Translations under genes and position numbers: made by a program
Source: Isoetes taiwanensis
Taxonomy: Eukaryota > Streptophyta > Lycopodiopsida > Isoetales > Isoetaceae
DNA: 64,000 nt
Direction: 5' to 3'
Assembly (NCBI GenBank): GCA_021234155.1
Contig: JAJEKV010000015.1
Span: 11,244,101-11,308,100 of the forward strand
Notes under the pieces: generated by a model
Database searches by the model: none
What the model saw: the letters and a program-made list of their open reading frames with translations, nothing else
Told to the model about the DNA's origin: nothing
In this document: positions 46,336-57,280 of the stretch, piece after piece
Layout of the letters: every line of letters begins with the position of its first letter
Numbering within the stretch: the first letter of the stretch is position 1

Positions 46336-46810
46336 CCTGTTGTATCTATTCCTAGTTTCTTCAGTACATTTGGCACAAAGTTGCTCAATTATAATTCCTT
46401 CACAAAGAATCCCAAAGAATGAAGGGTGTTACGAATAATGTAACTCCTTGGAGCTCAATAACAAGGCAACAAAAAGCTGGTGCAGATGGACAGATAGACT
46501 CTAATGAAATGGTCATATATCCGGAAGTTAAATCTTGTGAAGATGGAGTGCCAATGGATTTCTCAAAAGCATCTCCTTGGTCTGAGCAGAATAACCTAAC
46601 CCAGTCAGAGAACCTACAATAAATATTTGCAAAACAGGAAATGGCACATGCATCATCAATTTGGCTGCCAGAAAAGCATGAATTTTCATGCATCCCAGAA
46701 GAAGCTGATATTCTAAGGGTTCCTTTAAATGACACAGAAACAGAAATGCATTTGGAATGTGAAAGTGGTTCAAATGAAAAATCTTATATTCAGCAGGAAG
46801 GCGATGCATT

Positions 46811-47266
46811 GGTTACAGTTCCAAGGTCAAGTTCTCAAGCAAGCAAAATTAGATGCTGGACTTACCTTTCCAGAGGAAGGGCACCAGCGAACCTCCTCCA
46901 AAAGCATTGGTTACAGTTCCAAGGTCAAGTTCTCAAGCAAGCAAAATTAGATGCTGGACTTACCTTTCCAGAGGAAGGGCGCCGGCGAACCTCCTCCAAA
47001 GTCTGTTGCATAAATCTGTGGAAGAAAGTTTCCAGGAAAAAAAAGAGAAGCTGTGGACTTACCTTTCTAGAAGAAGGGCGCCGGCGAACCTCCTCCAAAG
47101 CTTATGATCAAATGATTGTCAAGAAATCTCTGTGGCATAAATCTGTCTAAGAAATCTGTGGCATAAATTTGTCTAAGAAATCTGTGGCATAAATCTCTGT
47201 GGCAAAAGAAGATAGAACCTGGACTTACCTTTCTAAAGGAAGGGCGCCGGCGTACCGTCTCCAAAG
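46811..47266. repeat. Duplicated exon-plus-splice-donor cassette (4 copies, plus one at 45930)
   Basis: Two full ~97-bp tandem units (about 46811-46906 and 46909-47003) and two partial units (about 47058-47101 and 47222-47266) each contain CTTACCTTTCCAGAGGAAGG then GCGCCGGCGAACC. On the minus strand this is GGGSPAPFLWK followed by AAAG|GTAAG. It is the same exon end as at 45971-45930 of the methyltransferase-like gene. The leader exon and its 5' splice site have thus been copied about five times upstream of the gene. Confidence 0.85.
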
Positions 47267-47828
47267 CCCTGGTTTGTGGTAGGAAAAAAAAAAACGTTTG
47301 AGAAAACTTTTTTGTGGTTTGTGGCAAAAAAACCATCGTAGAAAACTTTTTGGTTTCTTTGGTTTCTTTGGTTTCTACTTTTTTTTTTGGCAAAAAAGAG
47401 TTTGCTTTTTCGTTTGACAAGCTTCACATTCGTTTTTGCTTCACCTTTTTCGTTTACGTTTACCTTTACCATTTACTTTTTCGTTTTTTGTTTACATCAA
47501 CTTTACCATTTATGTTTTTGCCTCCAACCTTCACTTTTACGTTTTTGCTTGCCACCTTTAATTTCCAAATTAATTCTTTTGCTCTTTAGCATTTAAGGTA
47601 TTGCACTTAACGCAATCATACATTTAATTTGACACATTCTAACCTCCTCCAATCAATACTTTAACGGATTTTTCATTCACTCGAAGTTATCAATAAAATC
47701 TCGTAATCATGGCAAAATTTGGTGATTATGGCATAATCTCCTTATTTAGTTTGTGCCGTTAAACGTATTGCACCAACTCACCCATTTTTATTTCACGGGA
47801 TAATTGGCTCTGAATCTTCTTCTTCGTC

Positions 47829-50329
47829 ATGGCTCTAAACGATTGTGATATTCTGAGTTTCACCGCATCCGATGTGATCATCACCTCTCCTGGAAAGCGT
47901 ATGAGAATCTTTTCGAACTTTGATAATGGAGAATGTTGTTTGAACAGGAAGTGGCTATGTGACAGTTTCCAATTCAGGTTGGTTGGTTTGTGTGTTATTC
48001 AATCCTTCACTGGTAGAGAGGGAAGCTCAATGCGCCTTGAAAAATCCACCGACGATAAAGGTGAAGTTGTTTTCAAAGCACTTGCAGCAAATGGTAACTT
48101 TATTTCTGTCGAAGGAGCGCCAATTTGTATAAGCACTCCAAATGCACCAATACTGGTTGAAAGCCCTACTAATGAAGGTCGAGAACGATCCAACAAGACT
48201 GTATCAACATTTGAAAGAATTCTTTGGAGTTTTGGATCAAGTAAGTTGAAAAAGATTTGTGAGTCAGTACAGTTTGCACTAGAAGTTGAATACCTTCCGC
48301 CTAACTATAATGATACTTTAGTTTTTGAGTTACCTCCTGATGTCCTCAAGTCCATGTCTGGTATGGAATGCAAGCTTGATCCATATATTTGGAGCAAGCC
48401 AGAGAAAACGAGTCAAGCATTTGATGGTGTGGTTAAATATTCTAGATGTTGTGGACATCTAAGATGCATGAATCCTACATGTGACTATTTCCTTTCTAGA
48501 GGTGTTCCAAACGATGTTCAATGGAAAGGTACTTCGACGAAGCAACCTACGCTTGGTCTTTTGTCTAAGGCTGAAGATGTACTAGCTTGTGAATATTGTG
48601 AGGAACAACCTTCGTGCATCTCATTATGTAAATGTATAATCTATTACGTATTCTCCGATAATGCCAATCACACAAGATTAGTCCTTCATGTTGGGAAGCA
48701 TGAACACCCATTTAGATCTCCACCAAGTCGGGAGGAAGTAATTCAGTGTCAAAATATTGTTCAAGCAAAAGCAAGTGGATCTGTTCTTAGAAAGGGGCCA
48801 AAAGAAATAGAAAAGGAAGTTGCCATGGAAATGATGATCAATAAATTGATATCATCAGACGAAGCCTCTGAAATACATATGTGGGACAAAGAAAAAATTG
48901 ATGGACTGCTAAACAGCCTCTTTGCAACAAACGGAGGTATGGCTAGTATACAAAAGAGAATAATATTGTTCTCTTTTCTTCATTGCACATAACTTGAAGT
49001 CTAAGCATTTCTTCATTGCAGGATACGTCAATGGATAAACAAGACTCTGGGTAAAAGCATGTTAGGGTGTCCCTTAAAAAGTATTATTTAGTGACCAAAA
49101 AAGTACCTAAAAAGGTACCCAGGACTGGGTACTGGGTACCCGTGTAATATCTCAATAAAAGTTACATTTTAGAACTTTTATATATATTTTGGTCTCCGGT
49201 AGCATTATCTTTATCTTAACTTTGAATATTAATGCGTCCTTGACTTTTATTTTGGACCTTTGTACTAGTTTTAATGAAAATAAAAATGAGAAAGTACCCA
49301 GTTCTAAAGTACCTAGTGTATGTACTTTTGCAGGTTCCAAAAGTGGTACACCCTAACATGCTTTTACCCCTCTAGAAATGCGTAGCCAACAGAAAGATGA
49401 GATTGGGAAGATCCTCTACTTAAAACAACACTGCAAGTATCAGTTTTTCCATGGTTCCAAGTTTCCCTATCAACTTCACGACGAGGTTACTGGTAGATGC
49501 TACATATTCAAAATGTCAACAACTGGCCCTGGATCTGGAGTAGAACTTGTGAACATGATGCGTCCTGGAGGAGATTTGGAGAATGCTTGGGTCCATTTTG
49601 ACCACGTTAAGCGTATACCTGGATGGACATCTTTGGCTTGCCATGTATATGATCCTAGGTACTCATTCAACTTCAGTCATCTATGTGACTTGTATGATAA
49701 AACCATATTTATTTTTTTTCATTACTTTCAGGCTGCGTTGTCTGTTGACCATTGCAACATGTGAAATGAAAACTGAAGATACCAGCTCACAAGTAAAGTT
49801 TTGGAAGAAGCTAAATAACGTGATGGTGTTAAAGACTTCCAAGCCTGCACAATTTAGAGGATTCATGGCTGATGAAGCTCAAGCCAATTGGAATGCAGTT
49901 CGTCTAGTATTTAATGATGGCCAACCAATGGAAGGCAAAGAGCGTGGATGTCAATTTCACTGGGAGCAGTGTCTTCAAAGGCATACAAATAAATATATTA
50001 CACAAGAACATAGACAAGAGCATTTAACTTTATGCAGAGCATGGAGATTAGCAACATCTTTGAATGAAGCTGAGATTGCTTATCATAATATTATCACATG
50101 GTGGCCAGGAAGAGCCAATCCAGGAGACCTACCTTCCTTAGGATCTTGGCTTGCATGGTGGCATCAAATGGCTAGTAGATGGGGAAATTTCATGCATGAT
50201 GGTGTTGATCTAATTACAGCAGCTCAGATACCAAACACAAATATGTCTGAATCTGTGCATGCAAGTTGGTTAGCTTCAAGAGGTTATGTAGTTAATTCAG
50301 CTCTCTTGCATAAAGCACGATTTAATTAA
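47829..50329 (+). pseudogene. MULE-like transposase with GCM/WRKY-like zinc finger, interrupted by a MITE
   Basis: ATG at 47829 opens a 387-codon frame. Around residues 200-300 is a Cys/His cluster, RCCGHLRCMNPTCDYF ... CEYCEEQPSCISLCKC ... LHVGKHEHPF, like the GCM/WRKY-type fingers of Mutator-like transposases. A short intron follows (about 48942-49020), then a 321-bp MITE. The second part (49378-49660 and, after an intron, 49735-50329) carries LYLKQHCKYQFFHGSKFPYQ, HFDHVKRIPGWTSLACHVYD, FMADEAQANWNAVRLVFNDG and RGCQFHWEQCLQRH. The Asp of DHVK and of MADEAQ and the conserved C/H are the likely MULE catalytic elements. Joining across the MITE gives a stop in the obvious frame, so I score it as inactive. 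It ends at RFN-stop, shorter than full-length relatives. Confidence 0.7.
49049..49369. mobile_element. 321-bp MITE inside the MULE-like gene
   Basis: The 22-bp terminal inverted repeats are perfect: 49049-49070 begins GGGTAAAAGCATGTTAGGGT and 49348-49369 is its reverse complement. CTCT flanks both sides (49045-49048 and 49370-49373), a probable 4-bp target duplication. The interior has GGTACCC/GGGTACTGGGTACCC words. There is no coding capacity. It sits between the zinc-finger and catalytic halves of the host transposase. Confidence 0.9.
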
Positions 50330-50832
50330 TTAGAGAAGGTTCTTGGTTGTCTATAAAACACCGTAAGTGGTTGCAACAGAGTAAAAGTTGACGTTTTTTT
50401 CGCTGTTTTTTGGTCACAACCAGCGATGTATCCGACTTTGACATGTGGGTGGCTATCCCAAGGTCCTTTGTGAGTAAGAGCGGTCCACAAGAAAGAGTGA
50501 AAATACTCAGCAAGATTGCCACGGCGAAGATTTGAAGCTGCCTAGCTAGCCCATGGATGTAATATCACAAGTCCGTTAAGCTCTACACATGGATAAAAAG
50601 AAATGAAAGTGATAATGAGGATCGCGGCGGCGAACATTTTGAGCTGTTAAGGTACCCACTAATTCTGCCAATAATTCTAAAAAAGTGCTAGCAAATGTCG
50701 TGTCAAGGAAAGTTTAGACAAGAAACAAAACTCAAATAGTAAGAAAACTCAAAGATATGGAAAACTTCAAAGCATTGTAATTTATATTCCTCAAACATTT
50801 CAATGTACATTACTTTGCCATAGGGGCAGAAA

Positions 50833-53800
50833 TTAGTCCATCTGGGTTTCCGATACTGACTCAGGTACAACACCTATCTCAGCAGCTATCCTAGCTACAT
50901 GTTCCTGGCCCCTTTGTAGAACCTCTGCTATGTCCATCTCAGTATAGCCTGTCACATCTGGGATTTCTACAGACATGGCCTGTGCAAGGAGTTGGACATG
51001 TGGATCCGGTCCTTCAGTCTCAGTATCCATGGCGCTGCCTTCGACAGATGCGCCACTCTGCTCAGCACAGGCGATATCGGGTGCATGGAAGAGCTTGGTT
51101 TTTTTCTTGGCTGGAACCTGATGCTCTTGTGTACCTGATGGCTCACCTCTTGATCCGCATGGTCCACGTCCATGCCTACGTATTGGAAACTCGACCCGCC
51201 TGTCAAGAAAGGCATGTAGGCATCAAATTGTTTGTTTAAAGCCCCTAACTTTTGAAACACGGGCTCTAGCGCAATAATACCTTTCTCAGTAGCCTCCAGA
51301 AGTCTTTTCGTTTCCTGCATTCTTTCCTCATAGCTTTTCTCATCCATTTGATCCAAGATTACATCAATGTTAGAAATATCTGTTCTCTGGGTAATGTTTA
51401 AATTGATCGCGTCAGGATCATTTACAGGCTCTGCCTTATCCTCTTCAACTGTCTCCCCAGCGCCCTGTCCAACCAGTTTTTCGAGCTTATCCAGGAAAGC
51501 CCTCAGAAATCGGCATACTTTACCCTGTCTTTCGAAAGCAATACTTTTCTTTCCCTGCATTAAGGCGACACGGGAAGCAGTACCTGCTGAGAAGAAATCA
51601 AGAACACAACCATCCTTAGGCACAAGCTTGTCAACTAGGTAGTAAGCATATGATGACTTCAACTGGCACTCCAGCACGTGATCACCTTCCATTCCGACAA
51701 ACTTGTACCTGGGTTTACCCGTGAAATAAGTCTGCCATTTTTTCTTCATTTTCTCATCGGTATCTTCGTCACCACTGACAGGCATTGGTGGCAAGGGCGT
51801 GTTCTTTGGTGCAGTGCTCACCTGTGTCAAACGAAGCTCCACCTCCGGCATTATCGCGTTGACCTTGGAGTCGCTTCTGTTAATGCACATATGGGTGATG
51901 TAATACTGATATTCCTTCACCCTTTTCTTGTTCACCCATCCTGGCTCGTCATATGTGCCTACAGAAATATGGGACCCGCCTTGAATCTGTTTCTGGCTGT
52001 ACAAGCAATCTGGCAAGTTCACAGACCGCATCAGAATCACAAGGTGATAAATGTTAGCAGTTGTCATGCTGGATATTCTTGTGAAGAGTTCCATGTATTT
52101 TTTGCACGTCCATAATGCAGAGAATCCTCTAATGTCTATGAACACCATAGTTGCATTCTCAGATACTGGAGTGGAAGTAGGAATCCCTTCCTTTGTCACA
52201 GCATGTACAACATTTTTCTTCTCCTTGATCTTGATAGCCTCTTCAGATTTCAAAATCGATCTAATGGGTTCTAGAAATGCAACGGGCAAATTACCCACAA
52301 CATGTTCCTTATTATAATTGGCTTTCACGTACTCTGTATCCGAATCAGATATATCCAGAATCCGCTGTTCCGTGAAAGCAGGAAATTCAGAAAGCAATTC
52401 TTCCCAAAAAGTGTATTCTTTCTGAAGCAACGTGGAGGCGTATGACAAAATCTCTTTCCGCATGAAGCTCAAGCTTCTAATATCAATGGCGCGCTGCTTG
52501 CAATCAAATCTGCCATGATATCCGCCTTGCACCTTAATGTATGTCTTTCCTTCCAAAATCTCATCGAGAAGCTGAGAAACCTCTGCATTAGACATGCCTC
52601 GAAGGTATCTTAACCAGGTTTTGTTGAAGAAGTCCTTCGAGGGCTTATCAGGAAAATCTCCATGTTCATCACAGATTTTTTTGTTGACCCATCTGTTGGC
52701 CACTTCCATTAACTTTCTGAATACCCGCTCCTCCATAAAAATAAATTGCTTCTCGTCCTTTAGCTCCTTCACCTTCAGCGTTGTGGTAGCTATCTCGTGG
52801 AAGTCCTACAAAACAAATGGTCAGGATAATCGCGGCCGCGATGTCATTGAGCTAAGATAATAAAAATACCTTCCATGCTGAGGTGGTGGCAGTACCAATG
52901 GGACCTTGAGGAGGACATCCATACGCTTTATGTTGATGCCGCAGCTGCTGAAGCTTCTCTAACAATGGTTCTCTATATACAGTGTTAGCGATGACTTCAT
53001 TGCACTGAATGCTCAACTCAATATATTCTCTATCTGTCAAGTTTCCATTAAGCACTCTTGTTCTTCTCCTCGCGTAGGCTTTAGCAAACTCTAGCCGCTG
53101 TTCCAGCTCTCCAACAACACCGCATAGCAATTGAGCTGCACATATACTGTGGTTACCAGATATTATCCAAAATTTCTTGCCCTTCAAGTCAGCCTCTGTA
53201 CTCCACGTGAACTTTTTTCTGAAATAATGTGCACTTATAAGTTAGGAAGCCACAAACCAGAAATCATGGACAATAACAATCACCTGGTAATGGGGTCGAA
53301 GGGGACAACATCGGCCGGTGTGAGCACTTCTGTAGGATACGTCTTGAAACTCTTCACGAGAGTCTGCACATGGTCGTTTGAACGCATTCGATGCGTGAGG
53401 TTAGCAGGAGCTGGCTCGCAATTAAATATGGAGACCTTCATAAACCAGTTCACACCAAGCGGATAGAACCGTTTGAATTGTTCAAGCTTCTGTGCAGTTT
53501 GTTCTGCCAATTTGCGTTCTTCCTCAGGATTGAATTTGAGCGGTCGGCAGTTCGGAAGCAAGGGGAAATGCTAAGCTCCTGGAGATGAAACACCTGAGAC
53601 GGAAGGGGGGGTGCGGGAAGAAGAAGGTTCTCCGCTATCAGAAGTAGTCAATTTGCGGAGGTTGATTGTGAACTTCGATATCTTGTTTGGTACAGTAGTA
53701 TCTTTCGGCAAAATAGGGGAGCACAAATAGCCAAAGGCTGAGCAGGATCTATGATAGCAGAAGGTTGGACAATGGAAACAGGCTCCACAGACAGGGCTCT

Positions 53801-54835
53801 GGTCTGGGTAGAGTCCTCTGCTAAAGAAACGGGCTTCACATGCTTTTTCTTCGCCTGAGCTCTTAACCAGTTAGTGTCCATTACCGAAGGCATTTTCTCA
53901 TCTCGTTTAGCTTTCAATGCAATGCTGGATGGTTTCTTATCTGCCTGCAAACCTTTTCTGCATGTCGAGAAACCAGACAATATATCCCTATTGCCAGTTA
54001 TTCCGGACAGAGACAGAGATTCATAGGACTGCAGTTCCCAGCCGTATCCTTTCGCACTGGTCGGAACACTCTTTCCTGTGGCCGGCTTGTTTAACTTGCT
54101 AGCTGTCATGAGCGAGGGATCATAGTTTGTCCATTTAAGGACGTACTCAATGAACTGCAAATTTTGTGTGTCCTCCACGCTGCATATAATAGCGTCTTGG
54201 ACATTGTTCTTTGTTCCTTCCCACATAGCAATTACAATTCCTATCTGCTGTATGTCATCGGCTTTCTTGCCAGTCTTGAGGAACAAGCAGAGGTCTTTTC
54301 TACGGTCGCCTTTCGTCTGTGGAATTGCTTGTGCAATTTCAATGCACCACTTCCTTTCATTGGAAGGTGTGATGATCTTAGTAGGCTCAACGTCTGGACC
54401 GCGAAACAAATCCAGAGCTGCAAGCAAGAGGTGTATTAGTAATTCGTAATGAACACATTCTTCCGTAAAGTCAACATGATCGCGGTCGCGATCTTCGTGA
54501 GAGCTCACGACGATCGCGACCGCGATCTTCTTGAGTGCTCAACGAAGCATCGGTCGCGTCGTCGTGAGCTCTCCGCGAAGATCGCGACCGCGATGTTGTT
54601 GAGCACTCAACAGGATCGCGGTCGCGATGATGCCGAGCAGTCAGCAGGATCGCGACCACGATCCTGCCGAGCACTCAGCAGCATCACGGCCGCGATCCTG
54701 TTGAGTTCCAGACCTCTTGATGACTACATTACGAAAAGCTGAACAACAGAATTAAACATGCATTATTGAAAGAAATCGTGCCGGCGATCTTCTTGAGCTG
54801 AACTAACCTTCTCTGAGATGGGCTTTTGGTGCCAT
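50833..54835 (-). pseudogene. ParB-like plus N6/N4 DNA-methyltransferase-like gene, copy 2 (best preserved)
   Basis: Exons: 54835-54808 (MAPKAHLRE, donor AAG|GTTAGT), 54417-about 53281, 53218-52870, 52805-50833; introns 2 and 3 are about 62-64 nt. Exon 2 ends and exon 3 starts with a ParB-like domain: MRSNDHVQTLVKSFKTYPTE, VLTPADVVPFDP, then FWIISGNHSICAAQLL (GNHS replaces ParB GxHR). Exon 4 is a 600-residue open stretch with the methyltransferase fold in beta-class order: MVFIDIRGFSALW (motif IV position, about 52150), then YKFVGMEGDHVLECQLKSSY, LVPKDGCVLDFFSAGTASRV (motif I, about 51600-51560) and IAFERQGKVCRFL. DIRGF lacks the catalytic DPPY. Breaks: a frame change near 53730, TAG at 53571-53573 and a frame change near 51125. 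The tail (51030-50833) is acidic. It is divergent from the transposase at 57281. Confidence 0.78.
54477..54712. repeat. Palindrome array in intron 1 of ParB-methyltransferase 2 (7 units)
   Basis: Seven units of about 33 bp each centre on GATCGCG-(GT/AC)-CGCGATC, an interrupted palindrome, followed by TTCNTGAG(C/T)(G/A)CTCA. Both orientations of the core alternate. The array fills most of intron 1 (54807-54418). It is extremely CpG-rich in an AT-rich region. Confidence 0.95.
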
Positions 54836-55086
54836 GGATCGCAGGCACCGGAAGAATTCGAAAAGGGGCTTCTCTACGACTGTGGTGGAAGACGCTCGGG
54901 AGACCTGAAGGCGCGGGAATCGCAGAAGGCGCTCGTCAAAGGCGCTGGTCGGAAAGAAAATTTGAGAATCGCGAAAATAAATACTGCTATTCCTGCCGGA
55001 ATAATTTAATACGGCACGTGCGGGACCTGCCGCGCCATAAATACATGCCATTAATACGGCCGGCATTCATAATTACACACCATTAA

Positions 55087-57280
55087 TGCAGCCGCCCTTA
55101 TTTATAGAGACGCAACAACTTTATTTTAAATGTGGCTTGGTCCGGACAAGAGGTACTTTTTGACGTGGACCTCTAAATTCAAAATCTGTACGTAGAGTGA
55201 GAGATGTAACCTTCCCCCCGTACCAACACACCGCTTAATAAAAGCCCCACGGAATAAAAGGCCCCAACTGAATTTAAATTTTGAGCTTGAATTTCGCGCT
55301 CGATCTTGAAGGCGGGATTTCCAGTTTCTAATCGAGCAGGGTGTTCTGGAAGGCGCTCGTTCTTCTCGTCTGGGCGCTCGCTGTTCCTCGATTTCTCGAT
55401 CTGTTCTTCAGGGCTCTAGGTCTCATCTTGAAGGCGCTCGCGTAACTTAAGCTACCGGGGTACAAAATCCTAATGCCTTACTGTTTATCCAGCTAGAAAT
55501 TATCCAATTCAGGAGTGATTTCCGATTTGTTGTTTATGTATAGGTTGTAATAGTGTTTTCACAACCATAATGTAATTTACTGTGTTGGCACCATCTCTTT
55601 CTTGGTATATGCTGTTCACGGATCTGTATAATCTGGTAAGCCCAAATCAATTGTTTATTTCTCGGACTAATTGATACTGAGGGGAGATCACAGTAACATA
55701 ATGGTTCTGCTAATGGTTCTACTACCAGGTGGACAATTCACGACAGATCTCCATTGTAATTAACAAAAAGGCAAAGAATCGTTGTGGAAATAACTGTTGC
55801 AATTAGTATTCACGTAAACATTTGATTTGCGAGAGTTACTCAAATATCTATTTGTTGCTCAGTTGCACCAGTTCGGATCTCTGCCCAAAAGAATCGCGAC
55901 TGCGTTCATCCGGAGCATAGCACTTATAACACCATGCGAGCTTACATCGACTTAATCGCGATGGTAAATCCAGTAGGAAAGTGTTTTCTAAATGGTCAGA
56001 GAAAATAGTTTGAGCTGAAAGGTTAGTTAGACTAGAGAAAGATTCTAGTTAGATTTGAAGGATTGAAGATGTTCACCAGAGAGGTCCAAAGGATCGCCCT
56101 CGCGATCTCCCCGAGCCCTCTGTGTCTTTTGCTTGTTTGATTCATAGCTATGTGGTCCAGAGGATCGCCTTCGCGATCTTCCTGAGGTTTTATGTCGTCC
56201 CTTGGGGCCTTGAGTAATTTGCATTATTTTTTACTAATGAGGTCCTGAGGATCGCCATCGCGATGTTGACGAGCAGTGTTGACTTTCTTTTAGGATGGAA
56301 TCTCTACAGTCTTTCTACCTGTTGGGGAAGAAGATGGCTGAGGGCAGAGTGCATAACTTCAAAAACCACCACAACATCCCTGTGCCAGACGAATTGATAG
56401 TAGTTTCTGTTGTCGTTGCCTTTGATGGCAGATACCACTGCCGTTTCCAGAACCGGAATTGAACAAGCTAGGGGATGCTATCAGTGGCTTCGTTCTTTGG
56501 TCCAAAAGCGGCGTTGAAATGAAATCACAAAGCCCGGGACCGATGTTAGCACACCACCTGGTCAGATCAAACGGATAAATTGGCAAGTCCCAGAAAATGC
56601 TTGTGAAGAAAACAGTAAACCAATTGAATTGCAGGGGATTTGCAGGGATAAACTAGTGGAAAAGACATGCGAAGTTATCTTTGACGAAAGTGCTGCAAAG
56701 CCGCCTTATGCTACAGTGTCATCGCCTTCGCAGATCCAAACGATGTCGTGGTCGACATGAAGTTGGGTGAAGCATGGATAGGGGTTTCTTTATGAATTTG
56801 TTGCCCATGCCCAAAAAATATTTCTATGCTCTGTCGGGGCTTGTGCGAGAAATGCCACAGGTGCATGACTTGGTGAGATGGCCAATAACATTGGTTCTCG
56901 TAAGATGATATTCCGATTTCAAGTCTAGTTACGGCCGTGAAGGAGACAGAGGTCGAGAAGGACTTATGCCATCAGGCCGGAGGCTGGAGTAACAAAAAGA
57001 TTACCACATGGTGAATGGGAAGGCGAGGACGCCTTCGACCCAAAACAAAGGTGAAAGGAAAACCACACCGAAGCTATATTGCGCCAGTCCTCGATGTCTT
57101 TGCTTGAAGAGATGTTGTGCTAATTTCCGCGCTTAAAGAGGTATCCGCCATGAGGACCTTTTACTTTGGAACTTGAAAAGCTCGAACGCATAAACTTTTA
57201 AGTGCATACAACATGCTAGATCTTTGTTCGGAGAATGGAAGTGTGACAAAGCTAATCTTTGAACAACAAGCAAGTCTGCG
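55087..57280. other. Shared 5' region and likely broken 5' exons of transposase relic B
   Basis: Isolated copies of the GATCGCC-N-TCGCGATC(T)..GAGC word occur at about 55891, 56092, 56163 and 56250. A GAAGGCGCTCG word recurs at 54926, 55351 and 55431. No frame with a recognisable N-terminal domain survives between 55.1 and 57.3 kb, although fragments around 56290-57200 look like decayed coding sequence. Confidence 0.45.
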
